Assembly (NCBI GenBank): GCA_964584415.1
Contig: CAZOZX010000064.1
Location: forward strand, 1 to 11,597
Length of the DNA: 11,597 nt
Direction of reading: 5' to 3'
Source: PHAA01 sp964584415
GTDB taxonomy: Bacteria; Bacillota; Syntrophomonadia; Syntrophomonadales; Syntrophomonadaceae
Below, piece by piece: positions 7,005 through 11,597 of the stretch (positions are counted from its first letter, which is position 1; each line of letters begins with the position of its first letter). The translations under genes and the position numbers were made by a program. The notes beneath the pieces are model-generated. The model did no database searches. It saw only the letters and a list, made by a program, of their open reading frames with translations, and was not told where the DNA came from.

Positions 7005-7020
7005 CGATAACCGGTTACCG
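7005..7020. repeat. Palindrome TAACCGGTTA upstream of the SPFH gene
   Basis: A perfect 10-bp palindrome, TAACCGGTTA (7008-7017), extends to 16 bp (7005-7020) with one mismatched pair. It sits in the divergent spacer between gin and the SPFH gene, 35 bp upstream of the SPFH -10 box, where an activator or repressor of either gene could bind. Confidence 0.4.
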
Positions 7021-7050
7021 AGTTCAATTGAAAATGAATCGTTTGTACTC

Positions 7051-7071
7051 ATGATATAATAGTGATATCAT
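7051..7071 (+). promoter_or_regulatory. Extended -10 promoter with overlapping inverted repeat, SPFH/Arc unit
   Basis: TATAAT (7055-7060) is preceded by TG at 7052-7053, a good extended -10; no convincing -35 is present. The perfect 7-bp arms ATGATAT (7051-7057) and ATATCAT (7065-7071), 7 nt apart, cover the -10 box and the likely transcription start, as an operator would. The region is AT-rich, which raises the chance level for such repeats. It lies 33 bp before the chosen start codon. Confidence 0.55.
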
Positions 7072-7104
7072 TTAGATATATAGAAAACGATGGAGGCGAT
7101 CATA

Positions 7105-7947
7105 ATGCAGGAACGAGTGGTTTGGAGGGTCAACGGTTTTTTAGCACTACTAGTAGCTTTTGTTTGTCTGGCAGGGACCGTGTTTTTCAGCATTAAATTT
7201 AACTTTCTATTGGTAATATTGACCGCATTAATTGCTCTTATCATTTTCAGTTCCATTACCATTGTTCAACCTAACCAGGCTCGGGTTGTAACCTTTTTCG
7301 GACGCTATTTAGGAAGTATTAGAGAAAATGGTTTATGGATGACTGTTCCTCTATCCGCCCGTAATGTAATTTCCCTGCGGGTTAGTAACTTTAACAGCAA
7401 GACTTTGAAGGTTAACGATGTAGAAGGGAATCCGGTTGAAATAGCAGCAGTGGTGGTATTTCGGGTGATTGACTCTGCTCGGGCACTGTTTGACGTATCG
7501 AATTATGAACAGTTCGTTGAAATTCAAAGCGAGACTGCTCTGCGCCATGTAGCAACCAAATATCCTTATGATAATTTCAAGGAAGAAGGCTTTTCGCTGC
7601 GAGGTAACGCTGAAGAAGTAGCCGCTGAGCTGACTAAAGAACTGCAGGAGCGTCTGGCCCTGGCAGGTGTGGAAGTTATGGAAGCTCGATTAACCCATTT
7701 AGCTTACGCTACGGAAATTGCCAGTGCCATGCTGCAGAGACAACAAGCTGCTGCTATCTTGGCGGCTCGGCAAATCATTGTCGATGGCGCAGTAGGGATG
7801 GCGCAAATGGCCCTTCAACGTTTAGAGAACGATGGCGTTCTGGAATTGGATCATGAACGCAAGGTTAGCATGATAAACAACCTCCTGGTTGCCATCATTT
7901 CAGAGCGTGGGGCTCAGCCGATTCTCAATACTGGTAGTCTTTATTAG
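7105..7947 (+). CDS. SPFH/band-7 domain membrane protein
   Basis: Member of the SPFH (stomatin/prohibitin/flotillin/HflK-C) superfamily, which form membrane-bound oligomeric scaffolds. The cellular role of this subfamily is not established. Numbered from ATG 7105 (280 residues): two hydrophobic segments at about 11-29 and 33-52, then the SPFH domain starting at VQPNQARVVTFFGRYLG, with its core to about 195, then an Ala- and Gln-rich helical segment (about 195-230, MLQRQQAAAILAAR) likely to oligomerise, and a short C-terminal part. ATG 7105 is chosen because GGAGG (7092-7096) sits 8 bases upstream; the ATG at 7090 overlaps this site. An Arc-type gene follows 14 bp downstream, so both are probably co-transcribed from the promoter at 7051-7071. 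It is not YqfA/FloA-like, because it has two N-terminal membrane segments and a short C-terminus. Confidence 0.9.
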   Translation: MQERVVWRVNGFLALLVAFVCLAGTVFFSIKFNFLLVILTALIALIIFSSITIVQPNQARVVTFFGRYLGSIRENGLWMTVPLSARNVISLRVSNFNSKTLKVNDVEGNPVEIAAVVVFRVIDSARALFDVSNYEQFVEIQSETALRHVATKYPYDNFKEEGFSLRGNAEEVAAELTKELQERLALAGVEVMEARLTHLAYATEIASAMLQRQQAAAILAARQIIVDGAVGMAQMALQRLENDGVLELDHERKVSMINNLLVAIISERGAQPILNTGSLY

Positions 7948-7961
7948 ACGGGAGCGAGCCG

Positions 7962-8165
7962 ATGGGAGTCAGTAAAAAGAATTTTCCACTCCGTTTGGAC
8001 CCACAAATCTATTGCGCTTTGGAAAAATGGGCCCAGGACGAACTCCGTAGTGTAAACGCACATATTGAATTCCTATTAAGGCAGGCTTTAATCAATGCGG
8101 ATAGATTAAAGATGAAACCCCGTAGCTCATCTGATGTGTCTGAAAAAAGTACTGAATTAAGTTAG
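7962..8165 (+). CDS. Arc-type ribbon-helix-helix protein
   Basis: Small (67-residue) protein with an Arc/MetJ-type ribbon-helix-helix fold: beta strand NFPLRLD (7-13), helix A from about 14-29 (PQIYCALEKWAQDELR), and helix B about 31-45 (VNAHIEFLLRQALI), followed by a polar tail. Such proteins normally bind DNA as dimers through the strand, here with alternating polar residues N7, R11. ATG 7962 follows GGGAG by about 8 bases, and the gene is 14 bp behind the SPFH gene in what looks like one operon closed by the hairpin at 8172-8211. It could autoregulate the unit through the repeat at 7051-7071, or serve as a partner of the SPFH protein. No toxin gene is beside it, so an antitoxin role is not supported. 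Confidence 0.85.
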   Translation: MGVSKKNFPLRLDPQIYCALEKWAQDELRSVNAHIEFLLRQALINADRLKMKPRSSSDVSEKSTELS

Positions 8166-8171
8166 TATAAT

Positions 8172-8211
8172 AAGACAATAACCAGGTGCAAATACCTGGT
8201 TATTGTCTTTT
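8172..8211. terminator. Bidirectional intrinsic terminator between arc-like gene and mscL
   Basis: A perfect 16-bp stem (8172-8187 with 8194-8209) closes a 6-nt loop, GCAAAT. TTTT at 8208-8211 follows on the plus strand, and TTATTATA follows on the minus strand. It lies between two convergent genes (stops at 8165 and 8222) and probably ends both transcripts. Confidence 0.92.
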
Positions 8212-8221
8212 CCGCAACACG

Positions 8222-8596
8222 CTATCGCTTATCCCTGAGTAAATCACGAATTTCAGCTAACAGTACTTCTTCGTTGCTTGGTCCGGCTGCAACTTCAGCG
8301 GCTTCCTCTTTTCGACGCATTTTATTCATGGCCTTGACCATAAGGAAAATAACGAAAGCAATTATCAAAAAATCAAGTATATTTTGGACAAATGCACCAT
8401 ACTTAATTACCGCACTTCCAATCTGTGTTTGTAATCCGGCAAAATTTTTGCCTCCCATAAGTAATCCAACTATAGGCATTAGTATGTCGGCTACCAGAGA
8501 GGTCACAATTTTTCCAAAAGCACCGCCAATAATTACCCCGACCGCCAGATCCATTACGTTCCCCTTCATTGCAAATTCCTTGAATTCCTGCCACAT
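8222..8596 (-). CDS. mscL: Large-conductance mechanosensitive channel MscL
   Basis: Homopentameric inner-membrane channel that opens under membrane tension and releases solutes during hypo-osmotic shock. The 124-residue protein has the standard plan: N-terminal amphipathic helix WQEFKEFAMKGNV (2-14), TM1 at about 15-45 with the pore-lining run DLAVGVIIGGAFGKIVTSLV, a periplasmic loop 46-66, TM2 at about 67-90, and a charged C-terminal helix (108-121) typical of the cytoplasmic bundle. Start ATG 8596 is preferred: AAGGAG lies 10 bases upstream, and the in-frame TTG at 8617 lies next to or within that site. It is monocistronic, convergent with the Arc gene and sharing its terminator. The sequence between it and the PHA operon is AT-rich with several TATAAT-like strings, so no single promoter can be singled out. 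Confidence 0.98.
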   Translation of the reverse strand: MWQEFKEFAMKGNVMDLAVGVIIGGAFGKIVTSLVADILMPIVGLLMGGKNFAGLQTQIGSAVIKYGAFVQNILDFLIIAFVIFLMVKAMNKMRRKEEAAEVAAGPSNEEVLLAEIRDLLRDKR

Positions 8597-8668
8597 GCCA
8601 GACCAACTCCTTCGCAATTATTATATTTTATTATAAAATATTACCATCGGTTTGGATTGTAATTTATC

Positions 8669-8698
8669 AGAAAAATAAGAGAGGGTTTTACCCCTCTC
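8669..8698 (-). terminator. Intrinsic terminator of the PHA operon
   Basis: On the minus strand GAGAGGG and CCCTCTC (7 bp, GC-rich; 8692-8698 with 8679-8685) close a 6-nt loop and are followed by TTATTTTTC. It begins 26 bp after the phaC stop. The plus strand lacks a T-run, so it acts in the phaC direction. Confidence 0.88.
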
Positions 8699-8723
8699 AA
8701 AATTATTTATGTTCAAAAATGAA

Positions 8724-9821
8724 TTAGTCCGATCTAGTTGCCAACCAGGCACTGAGGTCGGGATATACTTGCTCTTTAGCGATCTTTCCAAAGACTAAAC
8801 CACCATGTCCAATAGGGTACTCATAATAGGTCTTATCTTTGGATGAAAAGATATCCAAGGCAATGCTCACCTGGCGCGGCTGAACAATATGGTCATTAAT
8901 ACCAGCCAAAGCGAGTAGATTAGCATCGATACGCGAAAGATCCACCCGTTTGCCTCTGAGGTAAAACTCTCCTTTAACCAGCCGGTTTTGTTTATAAAGC
9001 TGATTAATCCATTGGCGATATGCACCACCCGGGAAATTTACATTGTCGTCTACCCATTTGTTGAGAACCCGCCAGGCATATACATCCTTACCCTCGTCAA
9101 CCATTTTCCATAACCTACTGTAGGTGCCAATATAATTGTTGACCGGTCTCAACATTTTTAGCCCAACATCAACAAATTCTTTTGGTATCAGTTCGAACGT
9201 GTCAACTATTTTATTAACGTCATCCCCAAAAGCGGTGTTTAACCATTTTGTTGTCAAGCCTGAGTCTTCAAAATCAATTGGCGAAGCCATAATAACAAAG
9301 TTTCTTAGCTTAGGGGCTGAAAACAAAGTCGCATACATAGCAGTCATAGTACCACCCATACAATAACCTATTATGCTAAGTTCCTGGGTGTTTGCTTTAA
9401 GACAAACCTTTTTCACTGCTCTAGCAATATAATCATATACAAAATCATCAAAACTAAGATTGCGATCTTCCCATTCAAAATCTCCCCATTCCAGTAAGAA
9501 AACATCAAAGCCGTCATTAACCAGATGTTCTACCATGCTCATTCCGGGCGTTAAATCCAGAATATAAGCCTTATTGATTAAAGCATAAGTAAATAATACC
9601 GGTATACGGTGGATCGGCTCCTTTGCAGAATGATATCTGTAAAGCTTGGCCTTATTCTTACGCCAGATGACCTCCCTGGGAGTACATCCAGTCTGGGGCC
9701 ACGGATCAAAGGTCAAAATGTCTGAAGTTTTCTTAGTACTATCCAATAGACGATCATAACTTTCCCGCAGTTTAAATCCTACCTCATCGGCTGAACCCGT
9801 AATGGCTTTATTTTTTGCCAA
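8724..9821 (-). CDS. phaC: Poly(3-hydroxyalkanoate) synthase, class III-type PhaC
   Basis: Polymerises (R)-3-hydroxyacyl-CoA (typically 3-hydroxybutyryl-CoA) into PHA on the granule surface with release of CoA. The 365-residue length is that of the short synthases of classes III and IV, which need a second subunit, unlike class I and II enzymes of about 550-600 residues. The alpha/beta-hydrolase triad is visible: the nucleophile C154 in the lipase-box variant GYCMGG (152-157), D310 in ALAGINDH, and H339 in GHGGLVFG. The N-terminal VLFTYALINKAYILDL run is typical of PhaC. The start is TTG at 9821, with AGGGGG 8 bases upstream; this site overlaps the phaJ stop, indicating coupled translation. 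It is the last gene of the operon, 12 bp behind phaJ and followed by a terminator. The PhaE-like gene in the same operon makes class III the better label. Confidence 0.97.
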   Translation of the reverse strand: MAKNKAITGSADEVGFKLRESYDRLLDSTKKTSDILTFDPWPQTGCTPREVIWRKNKAKLYRYHSAKEPIHRIPVLFTYALINKAYILDLTPGMSMVEHLVNDGFDVFLLEWGDFEWEDRNLSFDDFVYDYIARAVKKVCLKANTQELSIIGYCMGGTMTAMYATLFSAPKLRNFVIMASPIDFEDSGLTTKWLNTAFGDDVNKIVDTFELIPKEFVDVGLKMLRPVNNYIGTYSRLWKMVDEGKDVYAWRVLNKWVDDNVNFPGGAYRQWINQLYKQNRLVKGEFYLRGKRVDLSRIDANLLALAGINDHIVQPRQVSIALDIFSSKDKTYYEYPIGHGGLVFGKIAKEQVYPDLSAWLATRSD

Positions 9822-9833
9822 GTATAATTCCCC

Positions 9834-10277
9834 CTAGTCTCGAAGTTCTTCTTCTATCATATGCTGGCGGGGCGGAATTACGACCGCATCACCATCGATA
9901 ATCATGTCCCCATTTTGATTCCAGCAGGTTGTGCGCACTTTAACTCGGCCTCGGGGCATTATTTCAATAACTTCAACCGTGGCCCGGATAGTATCATTGA
10001 AATAGCAGGGTTTAAGAAAATTAACAGTCTGTTTTTCGTAAATTGTCCCTACTCCAGGCAAATAATTTCCAATAACGTTTGATATGAAGCCGATCAATAG
10101 CATGCCATGAGCTATCCTTTGCTTAAAAAAGCCGCGTGCTGCCCTCATCTCGTTTACATGAGCCCAACTAAAATCTCCCGAAATGCCAGCATAAGAATAT
10201 ACGTCTGTTTCGGTAACGGTCTTTTCCACTGATGACCTCTGACCTACCCTCAGTTCACTGTATGTTCTCTCTATCAT
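9834..10277 (-). CDS. phaJ: MaoC-like (R)-specific enoyl-CoA hydratase, PhaJ type
   Basis: Hot-dog-fold hydratase that adds water to trans-2-enoyl-CoA to give (R)-3-hydroxyacyl-CoA, the PhaC substrate. The 147-residue protein is a single MaoC domain: ETDVYSYAGISGDFSWAH at 23-40 contains the catalytic pair D35 and H40, which corresponds to Asp31/His36 of Aeromonas caviae PhaJ, followed by RIAHGML (54-60). The usual asparagine-proline between Asp and His is replaced (GDFSWAH instead of GDxNPxH), but the Asp-His spacing of five is kept. Start ATG 10277 has GGGGGAG about 4 bases upstream. Set between the PhaE-like gene and phaC, it links beta-oxidation intermediates to polymer and may stand in for a PhaA/PhaB route. 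A general MaoC dehydratase is the alternative; the operon makes PhaJ likely. Confidence 0.92.
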   Translation of the reverse strand: MIERTYSELRVGQRSSVEKTVTETDVYSYAGISGDFSWAHVNEMRAARGFFKQRIAHGMLLIGFISNVIGNYLPGVGTIYEKQTVNFLKPCYFNDTIRATVEVIEIMPRGRVKVRTTCWNQNGDMIIDGDAVVIPPRQHMIEEELRD

Positions 10278-10310
10278 ATTACTCCCCCTTAACCTCAGCT
10301 ATTAATATGA

Positions 10311-10946
10311 TTAAGATTTGTCCGAATTTTTCTTGCTGCTATTTCTGGGGCGAGCAGTGTTTTCGGCGCTGGTGTCGTTATTGTTCTTTTTCGGCAATTC
10401 GTCCTTAGGATGGTTATCATTATCATCTGCAACTTTGCGTCTCCGATTACTACGAAGAGGGGATTGGGGGTCACTAGATATGGACTGATTTGGCTGGGCA
10501 CCTTCTGATTTTTTCTGGATTACTTGTATATCTTGACGAATGGATTGTAATTCATTTTTCAATACCACTTGGAAATCCACTAGTTTCATTATACTAGCCG
10601 CCAAACTATTGAGACTTTCAGCAATTTGGCTATCCAAGTCGTCTACTTTTTCCTCCAAAGCTACTATCAGTTCTGCGACTCGCGCAATATCCTTCTTGGT
10701 AGGTACAGGACTATTCGCAAAAAACCGCTCCATATTCTGATTGTTGGTCTTGTATATAGACAAATATTCCGCGCCCATGCGTTCTAGAAAAGAAGTAAAG
10801 CTATCTCCCGCTACGTACTCGTCTATCGCTTTAGCCAGATTAGACTCGCTGTCGAAATACATCTTCTTCCAGGCTTCTGCAAAGTCCAATATTCGTTTTT
10901 GTCTTTCTTCATTTGTGGTCTTATCATGCTTTTCCTCAGCAGCCAC
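10311..10946 (-). CDS. phaE: PHA synthase subunit PhaE-like protein
   Basis: Probable non-catalytic partner that activates the short PhaC. Numbered from GTG 10946 (211 residues): an N-terminal helical part with the run FAEAWKKMYFDSESN (22-36), then ANSPVPTKKDIARVAELI at 77-94 and a coiled-coil helix (94-145), the segment most like PhaE/PhaR C-terminal regions. Residues from about 146 form a long low-complexity hydrophilic tail rich in Asn, Lys, Asp, Ser and Arg that looks disordered. GTG 10946 has AGAGG 7 bases upstream; GTG 10952 is too close to it. It lies between the phasin-like gene (after a hairpin) and phaJ (33 bp). PhaR of class IV synthases is the alternative; both names describe the same role. 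The specific family is a motif-level judgement. Confidence 0.83.
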   Translation of the reverse strand: MAAEEKHDKTTNEERQKRILDFAEAWKKMYFDSESNLAKAIDEYVAGDSFTSFLERMGAEYLSIYKTNNQNMERFFANSPVPTKKDIARVAELIVALEEKVDDLDSQIAESLNSLAASIMKLVDFQVVLKNELQSIRQDIQVIQKKSEGAQPNQSISSDPQSPLRSNRRRKVADDNDNHPKDELPKKNNNDTSAENTARPRNSSKKNSDKS

Positions 10947-10984
10947 ATCCACACCTCTTTCTTGTGTACGATTATTTTAAGGCC

Positions 10985-11012
10985 GCCGCATGCCTAAACT
11001 TTGGCATGCGGC
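10985..11012 (-). promoter_or_regulatory. GC-rich intercistronic hairpin between phasin-like and phaE-like genes
   Basis: A perfect 10-bp stem, GCCGCATGCC with GGCATGCGGC, closes an 8-nt loop 12 nt after the phasin-like stop. The next bases on the minus strand are GGCC, then TTAAAATAAT, so there is no clean U-run. A leaky terminator or an mRNA-stabilising hairpin that favours the first gene fits better than a full terminator. Confidence 0.7.
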
Positions 11013-11024
11013 TTAGCGTGACAG

Positions 11025-11375
11025 CTAATTTATATCTACCTTTTTAGCCAATTCGTCAACTTTTTTGGTAAGGTCCTGAAATATCTGATGATTGGCGACA
11101 TTTATCTGATCATAAGTGCTAATAACTGTCTCTTCAATCATCTTTTGGAACTGTTCTTGATTTTTCCGAGTCTGTTTGGCCAAATCCTCCACCAACTTTA
11201 TAATTTCCTCACGAGCAGCTTTATTCTGGTCCAGCTGCTTCCTGGTCATATTCTCCATCTGTTCTTGGGCCCAGGAGATACTCCCTAACCCTACCAGCCA
11301 CATATCCCACATTTTTTCCATAGAGTTTTCCATCATATTAAAACTCTTGGTCAGATTATCCTTACTGTCTGCCAT
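11025..11375 (-). CDS. Phasin-like, PHA-granule-associated protein (probable)
   Basis: Likely granule surface protein. The 116-residue, almost wholly helical protein has an amphipathic N-terminal part with a Trp- and Met-rich patch, MEKMWDMWLVGLGSISWA at 19-36, suited to binding the polymer surface. It is followed by a long charged coiled coil (about 40-115, heptad-like with EEIIKLVEDLAKQ and LTKKVDELAKKV). It has no signal peptide or membrane segment. The start ATG 11375 has AGGAGG 7 bases upstream, the strongest ribosome-binding site of the operon, and it is the first gene, ahead of the hairpin, which fits a protein needed in bulk. I do not recognise a named family motif; a second synthase subunit related to the PhaE N-terminus is the alternative. 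The symbol phaP would be justified only by a family match. Confidence 0.7.
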   Translation of the reverse strand: MADSKDNLTKSFNMMENSMEKMWDMWLVGLGSISWAQEQMENMTRKQLDQNKAAREEIIKLVEDLAKQTRKNQEQFQKMIEETVISTYDQINVANHQIFQDLTKKVDELAKKVDIN

Positions 11376-11597
11376 TTAACTACCTCCTCAACAGAATATT
11401 TTTAATGTCTAAATACATCTAAAGACTTTACTAATTCCATTCTTTTCTGGGCTTAAATCAATGCCGACTATCACCCCCCTAAAAATGTTAAGCTCTTTAA
11501 GCGGCCCCAAGATCTTGAACCTGTAATTAGTAAAGGATGGTAATGCTTTATTAACAACCAAAGATATATAATATTTATGCGAATCCTGATGTTAATT
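11376..11597. other. Non-coding leader upstream of the PHA operon
   Basis: No credible gene is seen in these 222 bases. They should contain the promoter of the phasin-like gene on the minus strand, but no well-spaced -35/-10 pair stands out. They do contain an 11-bp inverted repeat (11426-11436 and 11525-11535), the palindrome CAAGATCTTG (11508-11517), and two TTAAGC direct repeats (11488-11493 and 11497-11502). Confidence 0.6.
11426..11535. repeat. 11-bp inverted repeat flanking 88 bp in the PHA operon leader
   Basis: CTTTACTAATT (11426-11436) and AATTAGTAAAG (11525-11535) are perfect reverse complements. The right-hand end is 150 bp and the left-hand end about 50 bp upstream of the phasin-like start. 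They could be paired operator half-sites or the stem of a long leader-RNA fold. The pair encloses the CAAGATCTTG palindrome and the TTAAGC repeats. Confidence 0.5.

Noticed and set aside
6886..7050. Sigma-F or sigma-G promoter for gin
   Set aside because: GCATA- and CATA-like strings are present on the minus strand, but none pairs with a -10 element at the right spacing.
7962..8165. Toxin-antitoxin reading of the Arc-like gene
   Set aside because: No small toxin gene is adjacent; the partner is a large SPFH membrane protein and the downstream gene is convergent mscL.
8274..8636. Plus-strand open frame of 120 codons opposite mscL
   Set aside because: MscL is unmistakable on the other strand; the hydrophobic pattern simply mirrors its membrane segments.
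10741..10980. Plus-strand open frame of 79 codons opposite the PhaE-like gene
   Set aside because: Antisense to a supported gene and crosses the intercistronic region; no ribosome-binding site or family resemblance.
11409..11474. Short minus-strand frame (21 codons from GTG) with a purine-rich run before it in the PHA leader
   Set aside because: The AGGGGG run abuts the GTG with no spacing, the frame is very short, and nothing supports translation; kept only as leader sequence.

Overview
The window looks like a chromosomal segment of a low-to-moderate GC, endospore-forming Firmicute of the clostridial type. The main evidence is gene order. Reading along the minus strand, gin (csfB), an Orn/Lys/Arg decarboxylase (yaaO type), tmk, holB, ricT (yaaT), yabA, trmN6 (yabB), rsmI (yabC), an abrB transcribed the opposite way, and metG follow the same order as the origin-proximal region of Bacillus subtilis. 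The sigma-G inhibitor Gin points to sporulation. A polyhydroxyalkanoate (PHA) operon beside this housekeeping block fits a butyrate or crotonate oxidiser such as Syntrophomonadaceae. That family assignment is inference from gene content, not a database match.

Layout. 1-387 (-): the first 129 codons of metG. 388-600: a divergent spacer with a good promoter for abrB and an inverted repeat overlapping its -10 box. 601-852 (+): abrB, with a C-terminal CxxC/CxxC module. 849-6885 (-): a tight eight-gene run gin, decarboxylase, tmk, holB, ricT, yabA, trmN6, rsmI, several of which overlap or nearly abut. The usual neighbours yaaQ/darA, yaaR and yazA are missing. 6886-7104: divergent regulatory spacer. 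7105-8165 (+): a two-gene unit of a membrane-anchored SPFH/band-7 protein and an Arc-type ribbon-helix-helix protein, ending at a strong bidirectional hairpin terminator that it shares with convergent mscL (8222-8596, -). 8669-11375 (-): the PHA operon, transcribed phasin-like gene, PhaE-like synthase subunit, MaoC-type enoyl-CoA hydratase (phaJ), class III-type synthase (phaC), ending at a terminator. 11376-11597 is non-coding leader.

How the genes work together. The housekeeping block combines replication (HolB, YabA, thymidylate kinase), RNA modification and processing (RsmI, TrmN6, RicT), translation (MetG) and developmental regulators (AbrB, RicT, Gin). The PHA operon has no phaA or phaB here but does have an (R)-hydratase. 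This suggests it takes enoyl-CoA straight from beta-oxidation and polymerises the resulting (R)-3-hydroxyacyl-CoA on granules coated by the phasin. MscL is a stand-alone osmotic safety valve. The SPFH/Arc pair has no known job.

No tRNA, rRNA, CRISPR array, insertion sequence or phage gene was seen. The most interesting items are the PHA module with its unusual PhaE tail and intercistronic hairpin, the SPFH/Arc pair, and several inverted repeats placed on promoters or leaders.
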